Assembly: GCA_027484145.1 (NCBI GenBank)
Contig: JAIXUH010000013.1
Span: 310,001-374,000 of the forward strand
From: Rhodobacter sp.
GTDB lineage: Bacteria > Pseudomonadota > Alphaproteobacteria > Rhodobacterales > Rhodobacteraceae
Direction: 5' to 3'
DNA length: 64,000 nucleotides
In this document: one piece after another, positions 8,233 to 16,339 of the stretch
How the letters are laid out: the number at the start of each line of letters is the position of its first letter
Numbering within the stretch: the stretch's first letter is position 1
Program-made: the position numbers and the translations under genes
Notes under the pieces: generated by a model
Databases searched by the model: none
The model's input: only the letters and a program-made list of their open reading frames with translations
Told to the model about the DNA's origin: nothing

Positions 8233-8919
8233 TTAGGCGACCAGTCGATATCCGCCGCTTTCTGTGACCAAAATGCGCGCATTCGAGGGATCAGGCTCGA
8301 TTTTCTGGCGCAACCTGTAGATGTGCGTCTCAAGCGTATGGGTTGTTACCCCGGCGTTGTAACCCCAAACCTCGTGCAGCAGCACGTCACGGGCGACGAC
8401 GCCCGATTGCGCGCGGTACAGATACTTGAGGATGTTCGTCTCCTTCTCGGTCAACCTGATTTTCTTCTCACGCTCATCAAGAAGCAATTTCTGTGCCGGT
8501 TTGAACGTGTAGGGCCCAAGTTGGAACACGGCATCTTCAGATTGTTCGTGCTGACGCAGTTGCGCGCGGATGCGGGCCAGCAGAACAGGGAATTTGAACG
8601 GCTTGGTGACATAGTCATTGGCGCCGGCATCAAGGCCCAGAATCGTGTCGGCATCGGTGTCATGGCCGGTCAGCATCAGGATCGGGCATTTGACACCCTG
8701 CTTGCGCATGCGGCGGCACAACTCGCGGCCATCGGTATCGGGCAGGCCCACATCGAGAATCACAAGGTCATAGATGGCGGCCTTTGCCTTATCCATGCCT
8801 TCGGCACCGGTGCGGGCTTCGAACACGTCGAAGTCCTCGGTCATCACCAGTTGTTCGCTGAGTGCTTCACGCAGGTCATCATCATCATCGACCAACAGGA
8901 TCTTGCGAAGTCCGGCCAT
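8233..8919 (-). CDS. OmpR/PhoB-family response regulator (CenR-like)
   Basis: 228 aa. Receiver domain: ILLVDDDDDLREAL acidic pocket, phospho-acceptor Asp in LVILDVGLPDTDG, the Thr switch in MLTGHD, and the Lys in YVTKPF. The C-terminal winged helix ends THTLETHIYRLRQKIEPDP. No histidine kinase is adjacent, so it is an orphan here. The sequence resembles the alphaproteobacterial cell-envelope regulator CenR, from memory only. ATG at 8919 is preferred over the TTG just upstream because GGAGAG lies five bases before it. It is divergent from ribA. Confidence 0.9.
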   Translation of the reverse strand: MAGLRKILLVDDDDDLREALSEQLVMTEDFDVFEARTGAEGMDKAKAAIYDLVILDVGLPDTDGRELCRRMRKQGVKCPILMLTGHDTDADTILGLDAGANDYVTKPFKFPVLLARIRAQLRQHEQSEDAVFQLGPYTFKPAQKLLLDEREKKIRLTEKETNILKYLYRAQSGVVARDVLLHEVWGYNAGVTTHTLETHIYRLRQKIEPDPSNARILVTESGGYRLVA

Positions 8920-9071
8920 CAAACTCTCCGTGGTTGTCTGATCAAGACATGCGGCGCGATCACGGCTGCTGCAAGAATTGCAACGGATGCCTCACGCGGA
9001 CGTGTCGCCTGTTGGGGATATGTTTCAATTCGGCCATGCCGGGAGTAGAGAGGGAGCGAACGGAGACGACG

Positions 9072-10160
9072 ATGCCCCTTGCCCCGACCATCACAGAACG
9101 GCTGAACCGTGCGCGGGGCGATCTGCGCATGGGTGTGCCCGTCGTTCTGGCGGCAGAGGGGCGCGCAGCTTTGGCGGTGGCGGTGGAGTCGCTGAATCAG
9201 GCGCGACTCGCGGCGCTGCGCGATGTTGGCACGCCCGAACTTGCGATTACGGTGCGCCGGGCCGAAACGCTGAAAGCCCGCGCCTATGATGATGATCTGG
9301 CAAGGCTGGCGGTTCCGGCCGAGGCGGATGTAGCATGGCTGCGGGCCTTGGCAGACCCGGCCGATGATCTGCGGATGCCATTGAAGGGGCCGCTGCGATC
9401 TTTGCGCGACGGATCGGCCGATCTGCACCGGGCCGCCATCCGACTGGTGAAATCGGCGCATCTGTTGCCGGCGGCACTTTTGGTGCCGGTGCCTGACGGC
9501 TTTGCAGCAGCGGCGCGTGATGCGCTGACCTTTCTGCCCCTGGCCGAAGTGGCCCCGGTGCTGAATGACCTGTCGCCGATGCATGCGGTGACATCGGCGC
9601 GCGTGCCCATGGTTGCCTCGCAGGCGGGGCGCGTGCATATCTTTCGCCCCGAGGACGGCACCGAGGAACACTATGCCATCGAGATCGGTCGCCCGGACCG
9701 TGACGCGCCGGTTCTGGCGCGGCTGCATTCGGCCTGTTTCACTGGCGATGTTCTGGGCAGCCTGAAATGCGATTGCGGCCCGCAGTTGCGCGCGGCGCTG
9801 ATGCAAATGGGTGAAGAGGGTGCCGGTATGCTACTTTACCTTAATCAGGAAGGGCGCGGGATCGGGCTGGCCAACAAGATGCGCGCCTATTCGCTGCAGG
9901 ACCAAGGGTTTGACACGGTCGAGGCCAACCACCGCCTTGGGTTCGAGGATGATGAGCGTGATTTCCGGATCGGTGCCGATATTCTGCGCCGGATGGGGTT
10001 TTCCAGCGTGCGGTTGCTGACGAACAACCCGCGCAAGATTGCGATGATGGAAGGCTGCGGTCTATCTGTGGTGGAACGGGTGCCCCTGAAGGTGGGCCGC
10101 ACGATGCAGAACGCCGAGTATTTGGCCACCAAGGCCGCAAAATCGGGGCATATGCTGTGA
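9072..10160 (+). CDS. ribA: GTP cyclohydrolase II
   Basis: 362 aa. First step of riboflavin synthesis: GTP to diaminohydroxyphosphoribosylamino-pyrimidine, formate and pyrophosphate. The C-terminal half has the zinc ligands Cys222, Cys233 and Cys235 (CFTGDVLGSLKCDCGPQL), then YLNQEGRGIGL and the LLTNNPRK motif. The N-terminal 150 residues look like a degenerate extension rather than an active DHBP synthase. Start at 9072 has GGAG upstream; longer readings run back over the response-regulator gene. The stop overlaps the GTG of the next gene. Confidence 0.94.
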   Translation: MPLAPTITERLNRARGDLRMGVPVVLAAEGRAALAVAVESLNQARLAALRDVGTPELAITVRRAETLKARAYDDDLARLAVPAEADVAWLRALADPADDLRMPLKGPLRSLRDGSADLHRAAIRLVKSAHLLPAALLVPVPDGFAAAARDALTFLPLAEVAPVLNDLSPMHAVTSARVPMVASQAGRVHIFRPEDGTEEHYAIEIGRPDRDAPVLARLHSACFTGDVLGSLKCDCGPQLRAALMQMGEEGAGMLLYLNQEGRGIGLANKMRAYSLQDQGFDTVEANHRLGFEDDERDFRIGADILRRMGFSSVRLLTNNPRKIAMMEGCGLSVVERVPLKVGRTMQNAEYLATKAAKSGHML

Positions 10161-10660
10161 AGCCAAGCGATATCGTGGTGACGCGGCAGGGCGCGCGGTT
10201 CATGGGGCGGTCGTTTCCCTGTTCCTTCGGGCGCGGCGGCATTGTGCCCGCGCGCAAGAAACGCGAAGGCGATGGTGCGACGCCTGCTGGCACGCATCGG
10301 CTGGTGGGCATGTTGTTCAACCCGGCCCGCCTGACACCGCCAGCCGACTGGGCCTTGCCCGTCAGCCATGCCGACCGCTGGTCGGATGATCCGCGCGACC
10401 CGGACTATAACATGATGGTGCGCCTGCCCCATACGTTCAGCCATGAGCGGTTGTGGCGGGCGGACCCTCTGTATGATCTGGTCCTGCTGACCGATTGGAA
10501 CTGGCCCGAAGCGGTGCCGGGGCGCGGTTCTGCCATCTTTGTGCACACATGGCGCGGCCCGCGCATTCCGACGGCGGGCTGTGTGGCCTTTGCCCGCGCA
10601 GACCTGTTGTGGATCGCGCCCCGCATCCGGCATGAAACCCGGCTGGTGATCTGCGGCTAA
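10157..10660 (+). CDS. L,D-transpeptidase (YkuD) family protein
   Basis: 167 aa. YkuD catalytic motif HTWRGPRIPTAGCVAF with His130 and nucleophile Cys142. Such enzymes cross-link peptidoglycan or attach proteins to it. No clear signal peptide is present, as in many short YkuD proteins, so the exact role is open. The GTG start overlaps the ribA stop (GTGA), giving translational coupling with riboflavin synthesis; this may be incidental. Confidence 0.85.
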   Translation: MKPSDIVVTRQGARFMGRSFPCSFGRGGIVPARKKREGDGATPAGTHRLVGMLFNPARLTPPADWALPVSHADRWSDDPRDPDYNMMVRLPHTFSHERLWRADPLYDLVLLTDWNWPEAVPGRGSAIFVHTWRGPRIPTAGCVAFARADLLWIAPRIRHETRLVICG

Positions 10661-10687
10661 GCCCAAGACAACAGCTAAGGAAACCCT

Positions 10688-10705
10688 TTCCAAACCGCTT
10701 TGGAA
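10688..10705. promoter_or_regulatory. Palindromic operator-like site before amylosucrase
   Basis: TTCCAAACCGCTTTGGAA is a perfect 7-bp inverted repeat around CCGC, about 35 bases before the amylosucrase start. Its form suits a sugar-responsive repressor of LacI or GntR type; no such gene is in the window. Confidence 0.4.
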
Positions 10706-10739
10706 GCCCTATCCTGCCCGAGGAACAGGGAGGATAACC

Positions 10740-12617
10740 ATGGCCAAAGCGGCGCCATCCACGGATGACGACATTTTTGCATTGCGTCTTGAACGCTCGG
10801 CCCCTGATCTTTGGCCCATGCTGGATGCGCTTTATGGGCAGCTTCCCACCTATGCCACCTTCAAGGCGGCCTTGCTGAAAACGCTTCGCACGGCTTGGGC
10901 ACAGCGGCCGGCCGAGTTGAAGTTGCTGGACCTGCGCCGCGATCTGGAGCCGGACTGGTTTCAGCGGTCAGACATGGCTGGCTATGTCTTTTACATCGAC
11001 CGTTTCGCCGGCAACCTGAAGGGTGTTCTGGACAAGCTGGATTACCTGCAAGACCTTGGGGTCAGCTATGTCCACTTCATGCCCTGCCTGAAACCACGGC
11101 CCGGCGACAGTGACGGCGGCTATTCGGTGATGGATTACCGCCAGATCAACCCCTCCTATGGCACGATGGCCGAGTTTGAAGAGGTCGCCGCCGCCCTGCG
11201 CGCGCGTGGCATTTCGCTGTGTGTCGATCTGGTGCTGAACCATACCGCCAAGGAACACGCCTGGGCGAAAAAGGCAGCAAATGGCGATGTCAAGTTTCAG
11301 GACTATTACCTGATGTTTGATACGCCCGACCTGCCCCGGCAGTATGAGCGCACGCTGGTCGAGGTGTTTCCCGACAATGCGCCGGGCAATTTCACCCATT
11401 ACCCCGATTTCGGCAAATGGGTCTGGACTACCTTCAACGAACATCAGTGGGACCTGAACTGGGCCAACCCGCAGGTGTTTCTTGAGATCGTCGACATCAT
11501 GCTGTTCCTTGCCAACCGCGGGGTGAACATCCTTCGGCTGGATGCCGTTGCCTTCATGTGGAAGCGCATGGGCACGCGCTGCCAGTCAGAGCCGGAGGTT
11601 CACATGCTGCTGCAGGCTTTGCGGGCCTGTTCGCGCATCGCCTCACCCGCCGTGCTGCATCTGGAGGAGGCCATCGTCGCCCCAGCCGAAATGTTGCCCT
11701 ATCTGGGGCGCGGCAAGCATGACGGCAAGGAAGGCAACCTTGCCTATCACAACAGCCTGATGGTGCAGTTCTGGTCATCGCTGGCCACCCGCGATGTGCG
11801 ATTGATGGCGCATGTGATCCGCGCCCACTTTCCCGAAACACTAACGAATGCAACCTATGCCACTTACATCCGCTGCCACGATGATATCGGCTGGGCTGTG
11901 ACCGATGAGGATGCCGCAGCCATGGGCATCTCTGGCTCCGGGCACCGGGCGTTTCTGTCCGATTTCTACGAAGGTGGCTTTCCCGGTTCCTTTGCCCAAG
12001 GGGCGCTGTTTCAGGTGAATGAGGCCACCGGCGACAAGAGGATTTCCGGCAGCTTTGCCTCACTCGCCGGGCTGGAAAAGGCGCGCGATCCGGCCGAGGT
12101 AGAACATGCGGTGCAACGCATTCTGATGGGCCATGCGCTGATCGCGGCCTTTGGCGGTATTCCCCTGATCTATATGGGCGACGAATTGGCCCTGCTGAAC
12201 GACTACGGCTATCTGTCGGTCAAGGAACACGCACATGACAGCCGCTGGGTGCATCGCCCGCGCATGGATTGGGACAAGGCCGCCACGCGGCATGAAGGGG
12301 AGACACCGGCGCAGCGCGTCTTTGCCGGCACCAAGCATATTCTGGCGCGGCGCAAGGCAACGCCAGCCCTGCACGCGGGCTATGGGACGCGGGTAGTCGA
12401 AACCGGCAACAGCGGGGTGTTTGCCTTTGTGCGGGTTGCGCCGACCGGGCCTGTCTTGTGCATGTTCAACTTTACCGAAACCTGGCAGCACCTGCCCGAA
12501 GGCTGGGCGCGGTCAATGGGCGTGACACATATGCATGATGCGTTGTCTGATCAGGCGGTTGTCGCACACCACGGCAACATCGCCCTGCCACCCTATGCGC
12601 GGGTCTGGCTGACCTGA
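10740..12617 (+). CDS. Amylosucrase (GH13 subfamily 4)
   Basis: 625 aa, the usual family length. Amylosucrase uses sucrose to build alpha-1,4-glucan, releasing fructose. After an N-terminal helical region comes a GH13 barrel: SDGGYSVMDYRQINPSYG, LVLNHTAKEHAWA, nucleophile Asp268 in ILRLDAVAF, acid/base Glu310 in EEAIVAP, and His380-Asp381 in RCHDDIGW. The DPF/EAIV/HDDIGW pattern separates it from ordinary amylases. It stands alone with GGGAGG upstream and no sucrose transporter beside it. The enzyme may process imported sucrose or make storage glucan. Confidence 0.88.
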   Translation: MAKAAPSTDDDIFALRLERSAPDLWPMLDALYGQLPTYATFKAALLKTLRTAWAQRPAELKLLDLRRDLEPDWFQRSDMAGYVFYIDRFAGNLKGVLDKLDYLQDLGVSYVHFMPCLKPRPGDSDGGYSVMDYRQINPSYGTMAEFEEVAAALRARGISLCVDLVLNHTAKEHAWAKKAANGDVKFQDYYLMFDTPDLPRQYERTLVEVFPDNAPGNFTHYPDFGKWVWTTFNEHQWDLNWANPQVFLEIVDIMLFLANRGVNILRLDAVAFMWKRMGTRCQSEPEVHMLLQALRACSRIASPAVLHLEEAIVAPAEMLPYLGRGKHDGKEGNLAYHNSLMVQFWSSLATRDVRLMAHVIRAHFPETLTNATYATYIRCHDDIGWAVTDEDAAAMGISGSGHRAFLSDFYEGGFPGSFAQGALFQVNEATGDKRISGSFASLAGLEKARDPAEVEHAVQRILMGHALIAAFGGIPLIYMGDELALLNDYGYLSVKEHAHDSRWVHRPRMDWDKAATRHEGETPAQRVFAGTKHILARRKATPALHAGYGTRVVETGNSGVFAFVRVAPTGPVLCMFNFTETWQHLPEGWARSMGVTHMHDALSDQAVVAHHGNIALPPYARVWLT

Positions 12618-12630
12618 TCCGTCAGGCCGG

Positions 12631-13290
12631 TCACTGGGCGGCATAGTCGCGCGCGCCGAAAATGGCGCTGCCCACACGAATATGGGTGGCGCCATGGGCA
12701 ATGGCCGCCTCAAAATCGCTGCTCATCCCCATCGACAGGCCCGAAAGCCCGTTGCGCGCTGCCAGTTCGGCCAGCATCCGGAAATGCGGCGCGGTCTCCT
12801 CCCCCTCGGGCGGGATGCACATCAGGCCCTGCAACGGAAGGTCCATGGCGCGGCAGGCGGCAATAAAATCATCTGCTGCGTCTGGCAGGATGCCCGCCTT
12901 TTGCGGCTCAAGCCCGGTGTTCACCTGAATGAACATCTGCGGTGACGTGCCGCGCGCCTGTGCCAGCTTGGCCAGTTTCTCGGCCAAGGACGGGCGGTCC
13001 ACCGTGTGAATCGCATCAAACAGTTCCACCGCCACCTTGGCCTTGTTGGTCTGCAACGGGCCGATCATATGCACGTCGACTGCGCCGTAACGGTCGCGCA
13101 CTGCAGGCCATTTGCCAAGCGCCTCTTGCACATAGTTTTCACCAAAGACGCGGTGGCCTTGATCCAGCACTGCCTGCACCCGCTCCAACGGCTGCACCTT
13201 TGACACCGCGATCAGTCGCACTGATCCGGCCACGCGGCCTGCGGCAGATTCGGCGGCAGCAATACGGGCGGCAATCAGGGATAGTGACAT
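12631..13290 (-). CDS. YggS family PLP homeostasis protein
   Basis: 219 aa. Single-domain PLP-binding barrel without known catalysis; members balance pyridoxal phosphate and amino-acid pools. PLP lysine is Lys31 in LIAVSKVQP; other family marks are FGENYVQEA, HMIGPLQTNK and LSMGMSSDFEAAIAHGAT. Full length. Convergent with amylosucrase with a 13-base gap. Confidence 0.95.
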   Translation of the reverse strand: MSLSLIAARIAAAESAAGRVAGSVRLIAVSKVQPLERVQAVLDQGHRVFGENYVQEALGKWPAVRDRYGAVDVHMIGPLQTNKAKVAVELFDAIHTVDRPSLAEKLAKLAQARGTSPQMFIQVNTGLEPQKAGILPDAADDFIAACRAMDLPLQGLMCIPPEGEETAPHFRMLAELAARNGLSGLSMGMSSDFEAAIAHGATHIRVGSAIFGARDYAAQ

Positions 13291-13354
13291 GCGGGCTTCC
13301 TGCGCTGGGGTCGGGCCACCCTAGCGCAAAGGTCCGGCCAGCGGGAGGGGGGTG

Positions 13355-14275
13355 TCAGAGTTGCCCCAGCCGCACTGCGTCGGTCGTCAAAGCCGAAGGT
13401 GGAATGCCAAGAATGACAGAAACCACAACACCGTTCACCCGCACCAGTGTATTGGCCGCCGGGCTTGATGCGTCCAGCGTCAACACCGCCGTGGACGGGT
13501 TGGCCACAAGGATGACGATCTCATCGGCACCCGGCACAAAATCCGTCACGGTGGTGGCGGCGGGGTTATTGGCCACAACGGCGGTGGAAAAGATGTCGTC
13601 GCCATCGCCGCCGGTCATGGTGTCGCCCAGATCGCCCAACAACAGATCAACGCCCGCACCACCGTTCAGGCTGTCTGCCCCTGTGGTGCCGGTCCAGTTG
13701 TTCAACTCGTTGATCACGCGATCAACCTGGGGGTTGGTCGCCTCGGGGAAAACGCGGTCAATGCCACTGCGGAATTCTGCCAGTTCAGCGGGGCTGTAGA
13801 AATCTTCGGGCAACTGGTCGATGCCGAACACAAGGTCGGACCCGGTTCCGCCAAACAGGGAATCGGCCCCTGTGCCGCCCACCACTATGTCATTGCCGCC
13901 CAGACCCGACACGCTGTCATTGGCGGCCCCGCCAAACAGGGCATCGTTTCCGCCATCGCCGTCGATCGTATCGTTGTTGCCGCCGCCAAGGATCAGGTCG
14001 TTGCCATTGCCGCCCGACAGATCATCTTCGCCGCTTTCACCGGCGATCACATCATTGCCTTCGCCACCGGTCACGAAATCTTCTTCGCCCGCTGCCAGCA
14101 CAAGGTCAGCCACCGAAGTGCCGTTGAGGGCGTTGATGCCGTCATTGCCAAGGATGATGTTGCCGTCAGCCTCGGGCTCTGGTTCCGGGGCAGGTGGGGG
14201 TTCGTCATCAGACCCGCCACCCGACCCGAGGGCACCCAAAAGAAGGGCAGGCAAAAGCAGCAACAGGAATTCCAT
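13355..14275 (-). CDS. RTX-repeat calcium-binding protein
   Basis: 306 aa. A hydrophobic N-terminus (EFLLLLLPALLLGALGSGGG) leads to an acidic Pro/Glu spacer, then roughly eight RTX nonapeptides of the form GGxGNDxLx between residues 70 and 150, a spacer, and a further RTX pair near 200-225. RTX repeats bind calcium and fold outside the cell, usually after type I secretion. The combination of a signal-like N-terminus and RTX repeats is common in Rhodobacteraceae. No catalytic domain or type I exporter gene is visible here, so the role is unknown. Confidence 0.8.
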   Translation of the reverse strand: MEFLLLLLPALLLGALGSGGGSDDEPPPAPEPEPEADGNIILGNDGINALNGTSVADLVLAAGEEDFVTGGEGNDVIAGESGEDDLSGGNGNDLILGGGNNDTIDGDGGNDALFGGAANDSVSGLGGNDIVVGGTGADSLFGGTGSDLVFGIDQLPEDFYSPAELAEFRSGIDRVFPEATNPQVDRVINELNNWTGTTGADSLNGGAGVDLLLGDLGDTMTGGDGDDIFSTAVVANNPAATTVTDFVPGADEIVILVANPSTAVLTLDASSPAANTLVRVNGVVVSVILGIPPSALTTDAVRLGQL

Positions 14276-14445
14276 GATCTGATCTGTTCCATAAGGATGG
14301 CACTACGTCGACGATCGTAGGTCATCGCCGGGCAATTCGTCAAATTTTTATGTAAAATCAATCTGCTTTCGCCGTTTGGCGTGAACAGTGGTTCGGTTAC
14401 CGCCTGACTGTCTGGCCAGACAAAACAAAACAATCGTGATGTCAC

Positions 14446-14480
14446 CAAAAAGAAAAGAGCGGGCACAAGGCCCGCTCTTT
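14446..14480 (-). terminator. Rho-independent terminator of the porin gene
   Basis: Perfect 11-bp stem AAAGAGCGGGC/GCCCGCTCTTT with a 5-base loop, followed by TTTCTTTTT on the minus strand, 21 bases after the porin stop. The rest of the 226-base gap to the RTX start holds only a short CTACG/CGTAG inverted repeat near 14305. Confidence 0.9.
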
Positions 14481-14501
14481 CAAACCATCTGATCGGTTAG
14501 A

Positions 14502-15371
14502 TCAGAACTTCATCGACACACCGAAGTCTGCACGTGCCTTCAGGCCCTTGACCTTCTGGATGCCGCCGACAACAGTCGCGCCGCCGCCGAGGTCATAGGA
14601 AGCGCCGATGCCATAGGCGTTCGACTTGACGGTCGCGCCGCCAGCTTTGAAGTCCTTGTTGGCGTAGAACGCGCTGACCGACAGAGCATCCATCTTGTAG
14701 GTGCCCGACAGAGCATACTGGGTCTTGCCAGTCGACTTGCGGTCAGCGATCACAGCCTTGACCGTGAAGTTGCTGAACGTGGCTTCGCCAGCCAGCGACA
14801 GCTGGTCGTCTTTCACGCCCAGAACTTTCGCCTGTTCGTAGCCCAGAGCAACCGAGTAGCCGTCAACGGCATACTTCACAGCAACCGAGGTTGCGTCGGT
14901 GGTGCCCAACTGGCCAGCCGACAGAGCGAACGTCAGACCACCGGTGGTGTATTCGTACAGAACCGAAGTGTCGGTCTGGCCGATGTAGCCGAGTTCGTTG
15001 TTGTCGCCCAGACCGGTCAGCGAGATCGCGTTGACATGGCCAACCAGAGCGTTTGCTGCGGTGTCGTTGTCACCGAAGGTCAGCTTGCCGAATGCGCCCG
15101 AGATGAACACGGTCGAGTCGTCGTTTGCAGTGTTGCCCTGACCGCTCTGGTCAGCGCGAACCGCGAAGCCGAACGACAGGCCGCCATCGGTTTCGCCCGA
15201 GCCAGCAAACTTCACACGCACACGGCTCGTGAACTTTGCCTTGGAATCCGGCGCTGCCGTGTTTCCGTTGTAAACCACGCCCAGACGAGCTTCGCCGGTC
15301 ACAGCGACTTCAGCAGCGGCGACGGTGGCGGACATCGCCAGAACGGTCGTCGCGAGAAGAACTTTTTTCAT
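14502..15371 (-). CDS. Outer-membrane porin
   Basis: 289 aa including a signal peptide (MKKVLLATTVLAMSATVAAA, cleavage before EVAVTG). The mature protein alternates short amphipathic strands and ends in VSMKF, the C-terminal Phe recognised by the Bam complex. It matches the Rhodobacter-type 16-stranded trimeric porins. Start at 15371 is set by the signal peptide; a longer reading to 15515 adds non-porin sequence. A strong terminator follows, as expected for an abundant single-gene transcript. The 242-base upstream gap should hold its promoter, but I could not place one with confidence. Confidence 0.92.
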   Translation of the reverse strand: MKKVLLATTVLAMSATVAAAEVAVTGEARLGVVYNGNTAAPDSKAKFTSRVRVKFAGSGETDGGLSFGFAVRADQSGQGNTANDDSTVFISGAFGKLTFGDNDTAANALVGHVNAISLTGLGDNNELGYIGQTDTSVLYEYTTGGLTFALSAGQLGTTDATSVAVKYAVDGYSVALGYEQAKVLGVKDDQLSLAGEATFSNFTVKAVIADRKSTGKTQYALSGTYKMDALSVSAFYANKDFKAGGATVKSNAYGIGASYDLGGGATVVGGIQKVKGLKARADFGVSMKF

Positions 15372-15613
15372 GTTATTCCCTCTTTCCTCAAGGTAAGCCC
15401 CGCTGCAGGGGAATCCGCAGCAGGAATAAAGTGTTTTTCCACCCGCGGGCCTTGGATTGCAATGATGACCGCAATCGCCGGGGAAATGCCGGAATGCGTG
15501 GTGCAGCAATGCCACAGGTTCATGTCGCAGCCCACGGAACGCTCCGCGCGAAAGCCCTTGGCACGCAAAGCCCCCTAGGCTAGACAGCCAATAAGATGAT
15601 TACGGGGGCGCGT

Positions 15614-16165
15614 ATGCAGGTTCACCGTCTGGCAAAGATGGCGATGATCGCGGGGCTGACAGTCGCGCTTGCTGGTTGCGGTGGCGGCTTTGCCAGCGGC
15701 GACAGCGGCCTGTTCCGGCGGTCTTCGGGCATCCCCACGGCCGACCAGATCACCAACAAGGAACGCGCCGATGCGCAGCGCGAGGCATTGGCCCGTGCCC
15801 GCGGCGAGGACGATCAGGGGTCCACCCTGTTTGATCTGTTCCGCAACTCGGACGATCCGAACACCACGGTCGAGGTCAACAAGTATCTGTGGCAGGCGTC
15901 GCTGGATATTCTGAATTTCCTGCCGATTGAATCGGTTGACCCGTTCACCGGTGTTATCGTGACAGGCTATGGCGCGCCACCCGGTGGTGGCCGGGCCTAT
16001 CGCGCCACGATCTATGTGCAGGACCCCGCGTTGGATGCGCGGTCCTTGCGCGTGGCCTTGCAGACGCGCGGCGGCGGGGCGGCATCGGCCGAAACATCCC
16101 GCGCGATCGAGGATGCGATCCTGACGCGCGCGCGCCAGTTGCGGATTCAGGACAGCAAGCTGTAA
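15614..16165 (+). CDS. DUF3576 lipoprotein
   Basis: 183 aa. A lipoprotein signal (MQVHRLAKMAMIAGLTVALA then GC) predicts lipidation at Cys22. The body carries NKYLWQASLDILNFLPIESVDPFTG and ends in a charged helix, as in the DUF3576 family. It sits just before leuS and lptE, an arrangement I recall from other Rhodobacteraceae. Function unknown; an envelope role is suggested by lipidation and by the lptE neighbour. An ATG at 15596 would add six residues. Confidence 0.85.
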   Translation: MQVHRLAKMAMIAGLTVALAGCGGGFASGDSGLFRRSSGIPTADQITNKERADAQREALARARGEDDQGSTLFDLFRNSDDPNTTVEVNKYLWQASLDILNFLPIESVDPFTGVIVTGYGAPPGGGRAYRATIYVQDPALDARSLRVALQTRGGGAASAETSRAIEDAILTRARQLRIQDSKL

Positions 16166-16339
16166 GCGGTCAACGGCGGGCCTTGCCAAGGCATCGACCG
16201 GCGCGTGGCGCAAGCCTTTGCGCCGCCAACCTGCATCCCATCCATGTGACAGCGCCCTTGGCCAACAGGTCTTTGCCTGACCACTGGACGTTTCCTGCTG
16301 CATCGGTGTAATTCCGCGCGTGATACCCGGAGGTCAGAC

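Noticed and set aside
13840-14060. Repetitive DNA that could suggest a CRISPR or satellite
   Set aside because: It encodes RTX nonapeptides; the repeats are imperfect at DNA level and lack spacers.
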